Assembly: GCA_944389275.1 (NCBI GenBank)
Contig: CALXLT010000025.1
Span: forward strand, 1-40,222
DNA length: 40,222 nucleotides
Direction of reading: 5' to 3'
Origin: an uncultured Spirochaetaceae bacterium
GTDB taxonomy: Bacteria; Spirochaetota; Spirochaetia; Sphaerochaetales; Sphaerochaetaceae
Part shown: piece by piece, positions 17,301 to 23,550 of the stretch
Layout of the letters: the number at the start of each line of letters is the position of its first letter
Numbering within the stretch: position 1 is the stretch's first letter
The notes under the pieces: generated by a model
Told to the model about the DNA's origin: nothing
The model's database searches: none
What the model saw: only the letters and a program-made list of their open reading frames with translations
Program-made: the position numbers and the translations under genes

Positions 17301-17563
17301 CGGACAGCATCATCGCTTCCGAGGTCGGAAGCCAAGGATTCCGCCACCTCATCGGTCGCGGTTATGACGAATACGCGCCCGCCCCGCCTCTTCTCTATCA
17401 TCCTGGATGCAGATGAGAGAGGATAGAGATCCAGGCCGTCGGCACGGACAATGCCTTCCCTGCCCTTCGAGAAGAGGGAGGGCCCCATGATTTTCCCTAG
17501 ATATCCAGAGACAAGCTCATCAATGTTCCTGTCCACTCGTCCTAATATAATTGATTGCAGCAT
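14306..17563 (-). CDS. mfd: Transcription-repair coupling factor Mfd
   Basis: About 1085 residues. Mfd removes RNA polymerase stalled at DNA lesions and recruits UvrA. Domains in order are: a UvrB-like N-terminal module with the FSIRGEVMDIFP segment, the RNA polymerase interaction domain (GDYVVHVNYGIGRFVKI), then an SF2 translocase. The translocase has Walker A GDVGYGKTE, Walker B VDEEQRFG, the TLSATPIPRTLYMS motif and QLRGRVGRSDRQAYCYLLY. The C-terminal TRCF domain follows. The frame is open to a TTG at 17602. I prefer the ATG at 17563 because it leaves room for the divergent suhB promoter, but an ATG at 17596 is also possible. It is the first gene of an mfd-trmB unit. Confidence 0.93.
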   Translation of the reverse strand: MLQSIILGRVDRNIDELVSGYLGKIMGPSLFSKGREGIVRADGLDLYPLSSASRMIEKRRGGRVFVITATDEVAESLASDLGSDDAVRLPSSGKQLYSQYTSSSSEYEQKKALDRIRAMKSGIVVSSLRAFVSPVMSQDSLDRLTIRVRKGDAFEPEKLAAQLAEAGYFRSSSCFEMGSFSIRGEVMDIFPFSSDEPVRLYADWDSIERIASFDPMTQKAHKDFSRVDIPMISGSESPLMTTMLSYMQEDDFLILAGMERIGTSWKAMQNEAKARFREAYKENADTVLPDKLLLPWESFVSSLRSALFIHDISSPEYLHFSVTPSRSYFGNVKYFKDDLSALLKNGWNVMVIAPSDVQKERLENVLGDFPVSIGVSELSSGFQIEPLSLLVVLDAEIFGRRRSRSKSVVETVSSPLDSFVELKEGDYVVHVNYGIGRFVKIDRVRSSRTERDYIKIRYANDEFLYVPIEQADLVEKYIGNDGRPPKLDALGTQGWTKKKERALRNAEELAKELVHLYAERQASRGYPFEKDKDWQIQFEAAFPYSETPDQLKCIDEIKKDMESDKVMDRLVCGDVGYGKTEIAFRAAFKAIMSGKQVAFLAPTVILAEQHFNNFRRRLGSFPVSAGILSRFVSAKDQRKVTEGVANGTVDILFGTHKILQKSVKFKDLGLLIVDEEQRFGVKDKERIKQMKTNVDSLTLSATPIPRTLYMSLLKVRDMSLLTTAPRERQPIETTIGQFSEPIVKEAIERELERGGQVFFLHNRIDDLDDVCQMIRSNVRYAIVESAHGQMDASELEDIMHRFVYEGIQVLVSTTIIENGIDIPNVNTIIIDNADRFGLAQLYQLRGRVGRSDRQAYCYLLYKDRSELNDDAIRRLRVLSENTALGSGFKVAMKDMEIRGAGNILGREQSGHLEAVGLDMYMRLLEEEIDRLTSNGEEKEEDVLLELDYSGFIPDSYIPDPAMKFEAYKKIASIRTEGQLEGLRAELENRYGQMGAEVDNLFCIAEIKIICRRLSIYHLSERGGVVEIEFSKLSALNPDRVINLLRLSDGKVQMDSRHMDKMRMQTSAVSLKDKALFILEQLRRLL

Positions 17564-17583
17564 TTCAGTGAACCCTGCCCTGA

Positions 17584-17612
17584 TTGCATTGCGCATTGCC
17601 AAACGCTAGAAT
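17584..17612 (+). promoter_or_regulatory. Leaderless promoter of the inositol monophosphatase-family gene
   Basis: TAGAAT (17607-17612) lies 6 nt before the ATG at 17619. A TTGCAT (17584-17589) lies exactly 17 bp upstream of the -10. There is no ribosome binding site between them, so the mRNA would start at or beside the start codon. Confidence 0.5.
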
Positions 17613-17618
17613 AGCACC

Positions 17619-18434
17619 ATGAACCTTGATCCAGAGAAGCTCGATGTCCTCGCCTCCGAGGTAAGGAACGCGGGAGCATTCGCGCGCAGCAGGCAGGCGG
17701 ACGTAAGACGGACATACAAGAAGGACGGCTCGGTCCTTACCGAGGTTGATATGGCGATAAGCCATAGCCTTGTCGGGAGGATACATGACCTTTTCCCCGG
17801 CGCTGCCGTGATAAGCGAGGAAGAGGATACCGACGCGTCAAGGGATGCGGAATGGACATTCGTGCTCGATCCGGTCGACGGGACGGATGTATACTCCCAG
17901 GGCTTGCCATCCTTCGCCGTATCGCTCGGGCTTCTCGATAGCGACAGGAAGCCCGTCGGGGCATACATATCGGCACCAAGGTTCGGGATAGGCACCGAGG
18001 AGATGTTCGTGCGCCTTGATCCGGGAAAGAGGCCGATGATCAACGGGAAGGAGATAAGGCTTTCCGGGGACAAGGATGACGTGGTGCAGGTCACGACAGG
18101 ATCAAAGGCCTTCAGGTATCTGGATTTCTCATCATTCACGGGCAAGATCAGGATATTCGGCTCCACGATCCTGCACATGCTATCCCCAGCTGTCTTCTCC
18201 TCGATAGAGGCAAGCGTTGCCTTCTCCTGCTACGCATGGGACATAGCATCTGCGCACGCGGTCATCAGGAGCCTTGGCATGGACGCGGTGTATCCTGACG
18301 GGACGGCAGTGGAATATGATGATGATTTCCTTCTAGAGAAAGCACCGCTAAGGGCTCCGCTCTACACGGGAACGGAGAAAGGCAGGAACAAGCTTATAGG
18401 CATGCTCCCCCCTATAAAGCAAGGAATTAGCTGA
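17619..18434 (+). CDS. suhB: Inositol monophosphatase family protein
   Basis: 271 residues of the Mg2+/Li+-sensitive sugar-phosphatase fold. The metal site is complete: glutamate in VISEEEDTD (about 67-70), LDPVDGTD (about 87-94) and WDIASAHAV near 207. These enzymes dephosphorylate inositol-1-phosphate, but bacterial members also act on other sugar phosphates, NADP or 3'-phosphoadenosine phosphates, or bind Nus factors. I therefore use suhB only as the family name. The gene starts 6 nt after a -10 element and is monocistronic. It is divergent from mfd and is followed by a separately promoted small locus. Confidence 0.8.
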   Translation: MNLDPEKLDVLASEVRNAGAFARSRQADVRRTYKKDGSVLTEVDMAISHSLVGRIHDLFPGAAVISEEEDTDASRDAEWTFVLDPVDGTDVYSQGLPSFAVSLGLLDSDRKPVGAYISAPRFGIGTEEMFVRLDPGKRPMINGKEIRLSGDKDDVVQVTTGSKAFRYLDFSSFTGKIRIFGSTILHMLSPAVFSSIEASVAFSCYAWDIASAHAVIRSLGMDAVYPDGTAVEYDDDFLLEKAPLRAPLYTGTEKGRNKLIGMLPPIKQGIS

Positions 18435-18443
18435 AGAAAATAT

Positions 18444-18473
18444 TTGATAACTCCCCAAAGATAGGTTTATATT
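18444..18473 (+). promoter_or_regulatory. Strong promoter in front of the 18480-18611 locus
   Basis: TTGATA (18444-18449) and TATATT (18468-18473) each match the consensus at 5 of 6 positions, with an 18-bp spacer. The predicted start is about 18480. It drives a stretch without any annotated-size gene. Confidence 0.65.
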
Positions 18474-18479
18474 CATACT

Positions 18480-18611
18480 CAGAAGGCAGAGATGGCTCAC
18501 TTGGTGCGTTTGTGGCTCATTCTCCACCTTCAGGGGGTTCTTCGCAGCTTATCCGGGCTGCACACAAAGGGTAATTCGGATGGGGGGGGGCTGCCGATGA
18601 ACCCTGCTTCT
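18480..18611 (+). ncRNA. Candidate structured RNA or 35-residue small protein gene
   Basis: This is a 130-nt transcript candidate behind one of the best promoters in the window. Self-complementary parts are: ends AGAAG (18481-18485) with CTTCT (18607-18611); GGCAG (18485-18489) with CTGCC (18590-18594); TTTGTG (18509-18514) with CACAAA (18563-18568); and the hairpin GCAGC (18544-18548) with GCTGC (18557-18561). These suggest a closed multi-branched fold. A run of eight Gs lies at 18582-18589. Alternatively, an ORF at 18492-18599 (ATG preceded by AAGG) encodes 35 residues beginning MAHLVRLWLILHLQG, a hydrophobic helix with arginines, ending in a glycine run made by the G tract. I see no match to SRP RNA, tmRNA, RNase P RNA or known riboswitches. 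Confidence 0.4.
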
Positions 18612-18612
18612 T

Positions 18613-19041
18613 TCAGATGCGCTCCACCACAGCCTCGGCAAGGGCAAATGAGGATACGATGATTGGCACGAACTCATCACGCACGGAGATGATAAGGTCC
18701 ACATCCTTGCAGATCACGGCCCTCAGCCCCGGCGCGAAGCCCTTCCCATCCGCTTCAAGGCGCCCTATCTCATCTATGATGACAGTTCCCTCCTCAACAC
18801 GGGAAAGACAGCCATTCGCATATGCAAAGGCCGATTCATCATAATACCAGCGTCCGATCATGTCAGGAAAGGAAGGCGAGGATGTCATCAGGAGCCTCTC
18901 CTCCCCGCTCTGGATCTCATGAAGATAATAGCAGGAGCCGCGATGGATGGATAAGAAGCCATAAGAGCCGGAGGAGATGGAGAGAAGGAAGGAAGTCTTG
19001 CCTTCCCCCTTCCCGCCCGCCACTATCCTACAGCTCCTCAT
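18613..19041 (-). CDS. THEP1-like P-loop NTPase
   Basis: About 142 residues. The P-loop is AGGKGEGKTS at residues 8-17 and Walker B is TVIIDEIGRLEADGKGF, the DEIG-(R/K)-(L/M)-E arrangement of the THEP1/NTPase_1 family. Those proteins hydrolyse nucleoside triphosphates in vitro and their biological role is poorly known. The Walker A first residues (G-G-K-G-E-G) are unusual for the family, which more often has G-x-P-G-x-G. The frame opens at 19065, but the ATG at 19041 places the P-loop close to the N-terminus, as normal. It overlaps the end of the upstream ACT-domain gene by 14 bp, so the two are co-transcribed and coupled. Confidence 0.68.
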   Translation of the reverse strand: MRSCRIVAGGKGEGKTSFLLSISSGSYGFLSIHRGSCYYLHEIQSGEERLLMTSSPSFPDMIGRWYYDESAFAYANGCLSRVEEGTVIIDEIGRLEADGKGFAPGLRAVICKDVDLIISVRDEFVPIIVSSFALAEAVVERI

Positions 19042-19690
19042 CCAAAAACGCCTCCAGCGCCTCATATGCCCTGTGGCTGTCCTCCCTTGTTATGACGAAC
19101 GTGAGGACATTCATCGTGGAGACGATCTCTATGATGTTTATGTTCTCCCAGGCAAGCTTCCTTATGGCTAGGTACACGATGCCCGGAGTCTGGAGGAAAT
19201 CGCCATGGAAGACGATTGTGAGCGCCACGAGATCGGAATAGCGGTGCACGACCTGCTGGTCCTTCATCAGCTCATCCACCTCCGCCCTATGGTTCTCGCT
19301 CACAGAGAGCGTTATCTCATGGGTCCCCATCGTTATGTTCAGGAAGTCGCCCTGCTCAGGGCGTACGATGCCGTACAGCTTCTGCAGCTTCGGTATGAAG
19401 GAATCATCGCGGGAGAAGTTCACATCATAGATATTGGTCTTCATCTGTATCTCATAGTCGATCTTCCCGCTGCCGATCTCCTTCTGAGACGCCTTGAGCT
19501 CCTCAGCATAGCGCCTTATCGCCATCACGATAGCGGCCGTGTTGACCTTATCGCCATGGAGGCTCTCGACCTTAGGCTGGATCGACTTGGCAAGATTGGA
19601 GAACGAGATGACCTCCTGTATGAGCATCTCCGAGATGAAAGGGCTTCTGTTTATTATCGTCTTCACTGCAGCTGCGACTGATACGGCCAT
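19028..19690 (-). CDS. ACT domain-containing regulatory protein (aspartate kinase-like C-terminus, no kinase domain)
   Basis: 220 residues. The C-terminal half has two ACT-like units (about 125-215), including VALTIVFHGDFLQTPGIVYLA and NIIEIVSTMNVLTFVI, the latter very like the C-terminal ACT of aspartate kinases. The N-terminal half is helical (IINRSPFISEMLIQEVISF, AAIVMAIRRYAEEL) and has no kinase motif. This arrangement matches stand-alone ACT proteins, found in archaea and some bacteria, that presumably sense an amino acid. The ligand is unknown. A strong AGGAG site 6 nt upstream fixes the start. It leads an operon with the NTPase gene and has a promoter TTGCTC-N17-TAACAT. Confidence 0.65.
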   Translation of the reverse strand: MAVSVAAAVKTIINRSPFISEMLIQEVISFSNLAKSIQPKVESLHGDKVNTAAIVMAIRRYAEELKASQKEIGSGKIDYEIQMKTNIYDVNFSRDDSFIPKLQKLYGIVRPEQGDFLNITMGTHEITLSVSENHRAEVDELMKDQQVVHRYSDLVALTIVFHGDFLQTPGIVYLAIRKLAWENINIIEIVSTMNVLTFVITREDSHRAYEALEAFLDEEL

Positions 19691-19719
19691 ATTGACTCCT
19701 GAGTTATCATGCTAACTGA

Positions 19720-19748
19720 ATGTTATGATATTAACAAATCAAGAGCAA
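19720..19748 (-). promoter_or_regulatory. Promoter of the ACT-domain gene
   Basis: On the minus strand TTGCTC (19748-19743) and TAACAT (19725-19720) are 17 bp apart. The start site would be near 19713, upstream of the AGGAG site that precedes the ATG at 19690. Confidence 0.55.
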
Positions 19749-19786
19749 GATAGCTATATCGAAAATATGATGAAAGCTTTGCTCTT
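19741..19786. repeat. Inverted repeat AAGAGCAA-N30-TTGCTCTT between ACT-protein gene and nrdR
   Basis: Both 8-bp arms match perfectly. The left arm contains the -35 of the minus-strand promoter. The right arm offers the same TTGCTC on the plus strand, 16-18 bp before TATATATG. The divergent promoters are therefore mirror images, and a symmetric regulator could sit on both. Confidence 0.45.
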
Positions 19787-19811
19787 CCCTCTACAATTCC
19801 TATATATGCTG

Positions 19812-19820
19812 TGGTAACAT
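19812..19820 (+). promoter_or_regulatory. Extended -10 element of nrdR
   Basis: TG-g-TAACAT (TG at 19812-19813, hexamer 19815-19820) is followed after 6 nt by the ATG at 19827, with no ribosome binding site. This predicts a leaderless mRNA. Confidence 0.5.
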
Positions 19821-19826
19821 TCTCCT

Positions 19827-20288
19827 ATGCAATGCCCTAGATGTGGAAAGGATAATGACAAGGTTCTTGAATCGAGGTCCAACAAGGACGGCACATCGAT
19901 CAGGAGAAGACGCGAATGCCTTGAATGCGGCCACCGCTTCACAAGCTATGAGAGGATAGAGGAAAAGCCCATCATGGTCATCAAGAAGGATGGCAGGCAT
20001 CAGCCTTTCGACATCTCGAAGGTCGAGAGGGGCATCAGGCAGTGCACGGAGAAGCTCGCGGTATCGCAGGAGGCGATAGACACCATCCTCAAGAACATCG
20101 AGGACAGCGTCTACAGGATCGCGGGCAGCAAGAACACGATAACGAGCCAGGAGGTCGGAGAGGAGACGCTCCGCCAGCTCTATCCCGTGTCCAGGGTGGC
20201 ATACGTGCGATTCGCCTCCGTCTACAGGGCCTTCGATGACCTCGATCAGTTCATAACCGAGATCGAGAGGATAGCCAAGGGCGACTAG
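19827..20288 (+). CDS. nrdR: Transcriptional repressor NrdR
   Basis: 153 residues, the standard size. The N-terminal zinc ribbon has its four cysteines at positions 3, 6, 31 and 34 (CPRC and CLEC). It is followed by the RRRRECLECGHRFTSYE region and an ATP-cone (about 49-139) that reads ATP/dATP levels. NrdR represses ribonucleotide reductase genes by binding NrdR boxes. Its own mRNA looks leaderless. The stop codon overlaps the end of the convergent dGTPase gene by 4 bp. The two genes act on the same dNTP pool, which makes the antisense arrangement interesting. Confidence 0.95.
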   Translation: MQCPRCGKDNDKVLESRSNKDGTSIRRRRECLECGHRFTSYERIEEKPIMVIKKDGRHQPFDISKVERGIRQCTEKLAVSQEAIDTILKNIEDSVYRIAGSKNTITSQEVGEETLRQLYPVSRVAYVRFASVYRAFDDLDQFITEIERIAKGD

Positions 20289-21451
20289 CGGGTAGCCGCG
20301 TCGAACCATCGGCCAGTGACGTTCTGCTCTATCTCCTCATTCAGGTGATCAGGCTTGAGGATCTCATTGGCGGCGTCAAGCGCGAAGTTGTCGGTCATAC
20401 CCGCCACATAGTCTATGATCATCCGCCTGTCGCTTCCCTCCTTCTCCATATACATCGGATACATCGTCTGGATATGGTTGGAGAATCCCGCGGCGAGCAT
20501 GTTGCGCTCGGAAATATATCCCTTCTGGTCCAGCCCATATGATGAGTAGAGCTCCTCAAGATAATCGGTGATGAGCCTCAGGAGCCTCGTGAAGTAGCGA
20601 GTGTAGCCATTGAGGATATCAGAGCGATAGATATTCTCGTAATTGAACGCGCTGAAAGCCTCCACCGCCTCGAAGATATCATGGGAGAACCCGATGCCAT
20701 CCTCCTCGCTCGCGCCTGCGATTATATCCTGGACAAGGGTATTTATGATCGCGCCGTTGGTCTTTCCAAGACGCTCGGAGACTATCGCGGGAAGCTCCTT
20801 TCCCTTGAGAAGGCCAAGCCTGTACGCATCCTCATAGTCACGGCCGAGATACGCGATCGAATCAGAGAAGCGGACGATGGCTCCCTCGTAGGTCGCCGGC
20901 ACAAGCCCCTCCCTTTCCGTGATGCCATCAAGGTCCCTTATGCACAGCGTCGGCCTGATCCGCTTGCTCAGCTTCTCCCCGTTATGGCATACGATGCCAT
21001 CGCGCACGGCGTACGTGAGATTGAGCCCCTTGCCATGCTCTGACAGGAAATCCACGACGCGGAGGGAATTGACCTCATGCTCGAACTTCCCGAGCCCCCT
21101 CTCCTCCGAGAGCTTGGATATTATCCTCTCCCCTACGTGCCCGAATGGGGTATGCCCCAGGTCGTGCCCCATGCCGATGGCCCAGGCGAGCTCCGAATCA
21201 AGCCCCAGCGGACGGCAGATGGAAGAGGCTATCGACGCGACATGCAGGACATGCTCCATCCTCGTGCAGATATGGTCATTCGATGGCGCGAAGAAGACCT
21301 GCGTCTTGTGCTTTAGGCGGCGGAACGGCGATGAGTGTATGATGGCCGTAGTGTCGCGGTAGAAGGGTCCGCGGGAATCCTCCGTCCTCTCCTTCCTGCG
21401 GCTCTGCAGGGCCTTCTCAAGATCTTTGTCCATGTACTCAATCATAGCCAT
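20285..21451 (-). CDS. dgt: Deoxyguanosinetriphosphate triphosphohydrolase (dGTPase, HD domain)
   Basis: 388 residues. It releases triphosphate from dGTP (or other dNTPs) with metal bound by an HD motif. Visible are SSPFRRLKHKTQVF near the N-terminus, RMEHVLHVASIA with the first histidine, and GMGHDLGHTPFGHVGE, which gives H, D and the following histidine. The family length and the FRRLKHKTQV and HDLGHTPFGH blocks are diagnostic. The start at 21451 lies 5 nt after TATGAT on the minus strand. ATGs at 21445 and 21433 are alternatives. It is probably a short-form dGTPase, as in T. thermophilus. Confidence 0.9.
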   Translation of the reverse strand: MAMIEYMDKDLEKALQSRRKERTEDSRGPFYRDTTAIIHSSPFRRLKHKTQVFFAPSNDHICTRMEHVLHVASIASSICRPLGLDSELAWAIGMGHDLGHTPFGHVGERIISKLSEERGLGKFEHEVNSLRVVDFLSEHGKGLNLTYAVRDGIVCHNGEKLSKRIRPTLCIRDLDGITEREGLVPATYEGAIVRFSDSIAYLGRDYEDAYRLGLLKGKELPAIVSERLGKTNGAIINTLVQDIIAGASEEDGIGFSHDIFEAVEAFSAFNYENIYRSDILNGYTRYFTRLLRLITDYLEELYSSYGLDQKGYISERNMLAAGFSNHIQTMYPMYMEKEGSDRRMIIDYVAGMTDNFALDAANEILKPDHLNEEIEQNVTGRWFDAATR

Positions 21452-21462
21452 ATGCTATCATA
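21451..21462. promoter_or_regulatory. Overlapping divergent -10 elements
   Basis: The plus strand reads TGcTATCAT (21453-21461) and the minus strand reads TATGAT (21462-21457). The two -10 boxes occupy the same bases. RNA polymerase can therefore occupy only one promoter at a time, for dgt or for the membrane-protein gene at 21482. Confidence 0.5.
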
Positions 21463-21481
21463 GGAAGGGCGGAGGCTGAAT

Positions 21482-21931
21482 ATGATTGTCTATATAATCC
21501 CTATAACGGCATTGCTTCTGGCATTCATGTCGCTTCTCGCATCGCTCAGGTTCATATTCTCCCGCCAGGGGCTGTATTGGGTATTCCCCGCTATGATATC
21601 CCTCATACTCTTCTTCCAGAACCTCCAGCAGCTGCTGCTCGCTGGCGAGGAGGAGATGGCAGGCATCGACCTGAGCTTCCCTTCCCTCTCTCCCCTCATC
21701 CTCGCGGCCCTCTGGTACATGATGATCATCGTCTTCCACTACGCTCTCAAGAAGACCATCACGGAGAACAGGTTCGAGAACGACAGCATAAAGAACAGGG
21801 CTGAGGCGGAGTACCTTGAGAAATATGAGACGAGGATGCGCAGGAAAAGCCGCAAGGCCAGGGAGGAAAAGAGCGGGAACAGCGCCTCCGTGCCCTCTGT
21901 TCCTGAATACAGGACACCGCAAGATGATTGA
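21482..21931 (+). CDS. Small membrane protein of unknown function
   Basis: 149 residues, family not recognised. There are three hydrophobic segments at about 3-25, 33-53 and 68-88. A charged cytoplasmic tail follows, rich in Lys, Arg and Glu (about 90-135), that is likely a helix or coiled coil, with a short proline-containing end. A GGAGG at 21471-21475 precedes the ATG at 21482 by 6 nt. It is 34 bp upstream of aroK, which has its own -10, so it may or may not be part of that unit. Confidence 0.6.
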   Translation: MIVYIIPITALLLAFMSLLASLRFIFSRQGLYWVFPAMISLILFFQNLQQLLLAGEEEMAGIDLSFPSLSPLILAALWYMMIIVFHYALKKTITENRFENDSIKNRAEAEYLEKYETRMRRKSRKAREEKSGNSASVPSVPEYRTPQDD

Positions 21932-21965
21932 TGAGATAAGCTCTAGATGATACGATTTCCCTATT

Positions 21966-22493
21966 ATGGCGGGATTATTCTTCGTTGGCATAAAGCACTC
22001 CGGAAAGACAACGCAGGCAAGGCTTGTCTCCAAGCTCACAGGCATCATGTTCCGTGACGCGGATGACCTTGTGCTCGAGACCCTTTCGGGAGAGAGCGTC
22101 AGGGACGCTTACAGGCGGGAAGGAAAGGAAGCCTTCATGAAGCGCGAGCTGGAGGCTGTCAGCTCATTCATAAGCGGCAACGGGAGCTTCATACTCTCAC
22201 TCGGAGGAGGAGCCGCGGACAACACCCCGCTCATGGACCTCATGAAAAGAAGCGGCAGGATCGTGTATCTGATGAGGAAAGAAGAGGAGATGCTTCCCGT
22301 GATACTCCGCCACGGCATCCCCGCGTTCCTTGACAAGGATGACCTTGAAGGATCATTCCACCGCGTCTATGAAAGGCGTGACAGGATCTATCGTGAATAC
22401 GCCGATCTCGTCATTGACCTCGGAAGCTACGGAGACAAGGAGGAGACGGCGAGGCGCACGGCAGCTTTGCTCAGGGAGGCTCGTTATGTCTAG
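21966..22493 (+). CDS. aroK: Shikimate kinase
   Basis: 175 residues. It phosphorylates shikimate at the 3-hydroxyl with ATP. The P-loop is GIKHSGKTT at residues 8-16. The shikimate-binding aspartate is in FRDADDLVLE, and the GGG triplet is in LSLGGGAADN (about 77-79). The lid and later arginine-rich helix (ERRDRIYREYADLVID) follow. Gluconate kinase-like NMP kinases are similar, but the GGG and its place before aroC decide. An extended -10 TGaTACGAT (21948-21956) lies 9 nt before the ATG. aroC starts 8 bp inside the end of this gene, and the four genes 21966-26741 form one unit. Confidence 0.88.
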   Translation: MAGLFFVGIKHSGKTTQARLVSKLTGIMFRDADDLVLETLSGESVRDAYRREGKEAFMKRELEAVSSFISGNGSFILSLGGGAADNTPLMDLMKRSGRIVYLMRKEEEMLPVILRHGIPAFLDKDDLEGSFHRVYERRDRIYREYADLVIDLGSYGDKEETARRTAALLREARYV

Positions 22494-23550
22494 CACATTC
22501 GGAAGGATACTCAGGCTCACGACCTTCGGTGAGTCCCATGGCAAGGCGATCGGAGGCATATTGGACGGCTATCCCGCGGGAATCCCCATAGACATGGACA
22601 GGATCCAGGCAGAGATGGACAGGAGAAGGCCTGGAAGCACATCGCTCGGTACCTCAAGGAACGAGAAGGACGAGGCAGAGATCCTCTCCGGTGTCTATAA
22701 CGGCATGTCCACAGGCACGCCTATCGCGTTCATGATAAGGAACACGAGCCAGATCTCATCGCATTACAGCGAGATAGAGCATCTCTTCCGCCCAGGCCAC
22801 GCGGATTACGCATTCCAGCGGAAATATGGGATAAGGGACCCAAGAGGCGGCGGCAGATCATCAGGCAGGGAGACCGCGGCAAGGGTCTTCGGAGGAGCGC
22901 TTGCAAAGGAGATTCTCAGAAGGGATGGAATCGTCATCGGAGCTGGTGCGATAGAAGTTGCCGGAATCAGGGCGACGGGATACGGATGGAATCCTCCTTT
23001 CCCTCCCCCGCTCTATGCACCGGAGTGCCCTGAGCTTCAGGACATGATAAAGGCAATCGAGGACGCCAGGGCCGATTCAGACAGCGTCGGCGGCGTGATC
23101 GAGTGCCGTGCGCAGGGTGTTCCCGCCGGTCTTGGGGATCCTGTGTTCGACAAGCTTGACGCTCTCCTTGCGCATGCGATGCTCTCGATAGGGGCCGTCA
23201 AGGCGATAGAGTTCGGGGCGGGCTTTGCCGCGGCAAGGATGAAAGGCTCCGAGAACAATGACCAGATGGAGGCAAGGGACGGGAAGGCCGCGTTCCTCTC
23301 GAACAACGCGGGAGGGATACTCGGCGGCATCTCGACAGGAAGCGAGATAGTCTTCCGCGTCGCGGTCAAGCCCACTCCATCGATTGCAAAGGAGCAGAGG
23401 ACGATAACCGACAGCTATGAGGATACCGTTGTATCCATACACGGGCGCCATGACCCATCGATAGTCCCGCGCGCTGTCTCCGTGGTCGAGGCAATGGCCG
23501 CGCTGACTATCACCGATGCCCTTCTCGCGCGGAGATGCTATGAGCGATAA
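22486..23550 (+). CDS. aroC: Chorismate synthase
   Basis: 354 residues. It converts EPSP to chorismate using reduced FMN. Signatures are TTFGESHGKAIGGILDG near residues 11-27, RRRPG, FRPGHADYAFQRKYGIRD, GGGRSSGRETAARV and NNAGGILGGISTG. The frame is open from 22330, but the ATG at 22486 follows AGGGAGG and gives the family N-terminus MSSTFGRILRLTTFGESHG. It overlaps both aroK and the helicase gene, so all are translationally coupled. Confidence 0.96.
   Translation: MSSTFGRILRLTTFGESHGKAIGGILDGYPAGIPIDMDRIQAEMDRRRPGSTSLGTSRNEKDEAEILSGVYNGMSTGTPIAFMIRNTSQISSHYSEIEHLFRPGHADYAFQRKYGIRDPRGGGRSSGRETAARVFGGALAKEILRRDGIVIGAGAIEVAGIRATGYGWNPPFPPPLYAPECPELQDMIKAIEDARADSDSVGGVIECRAQGVPAGLGDPVFDKLDALLAHAMLSIGAVKAIEFGAGFAAARMKGSENNDQMEARDGKAAFLSNNAGGILGGISTGSEIVFRVAVKPTPSIAKEQRTITDSYEDTVVSIHGRHDPSIVPRAVSVVEAMAALTITDALLARRCYER

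Noticed and set aside
17606..18178. 190-residue minus-strand frame opposite suhB
   Set aside because: It lies entirely within the coding region of an inositol monophosphatase-family gene with intact motifs. The antisense product is serine/proline-rich and resembles nothing known.
18480..18611. SRP RNA, 6S RNA, tmRNA or riboswitch identity for the small locus
   Set aside because: None of the conserved sequence blocks I know for these RNAs is present on either strand, so it is left unnamed.
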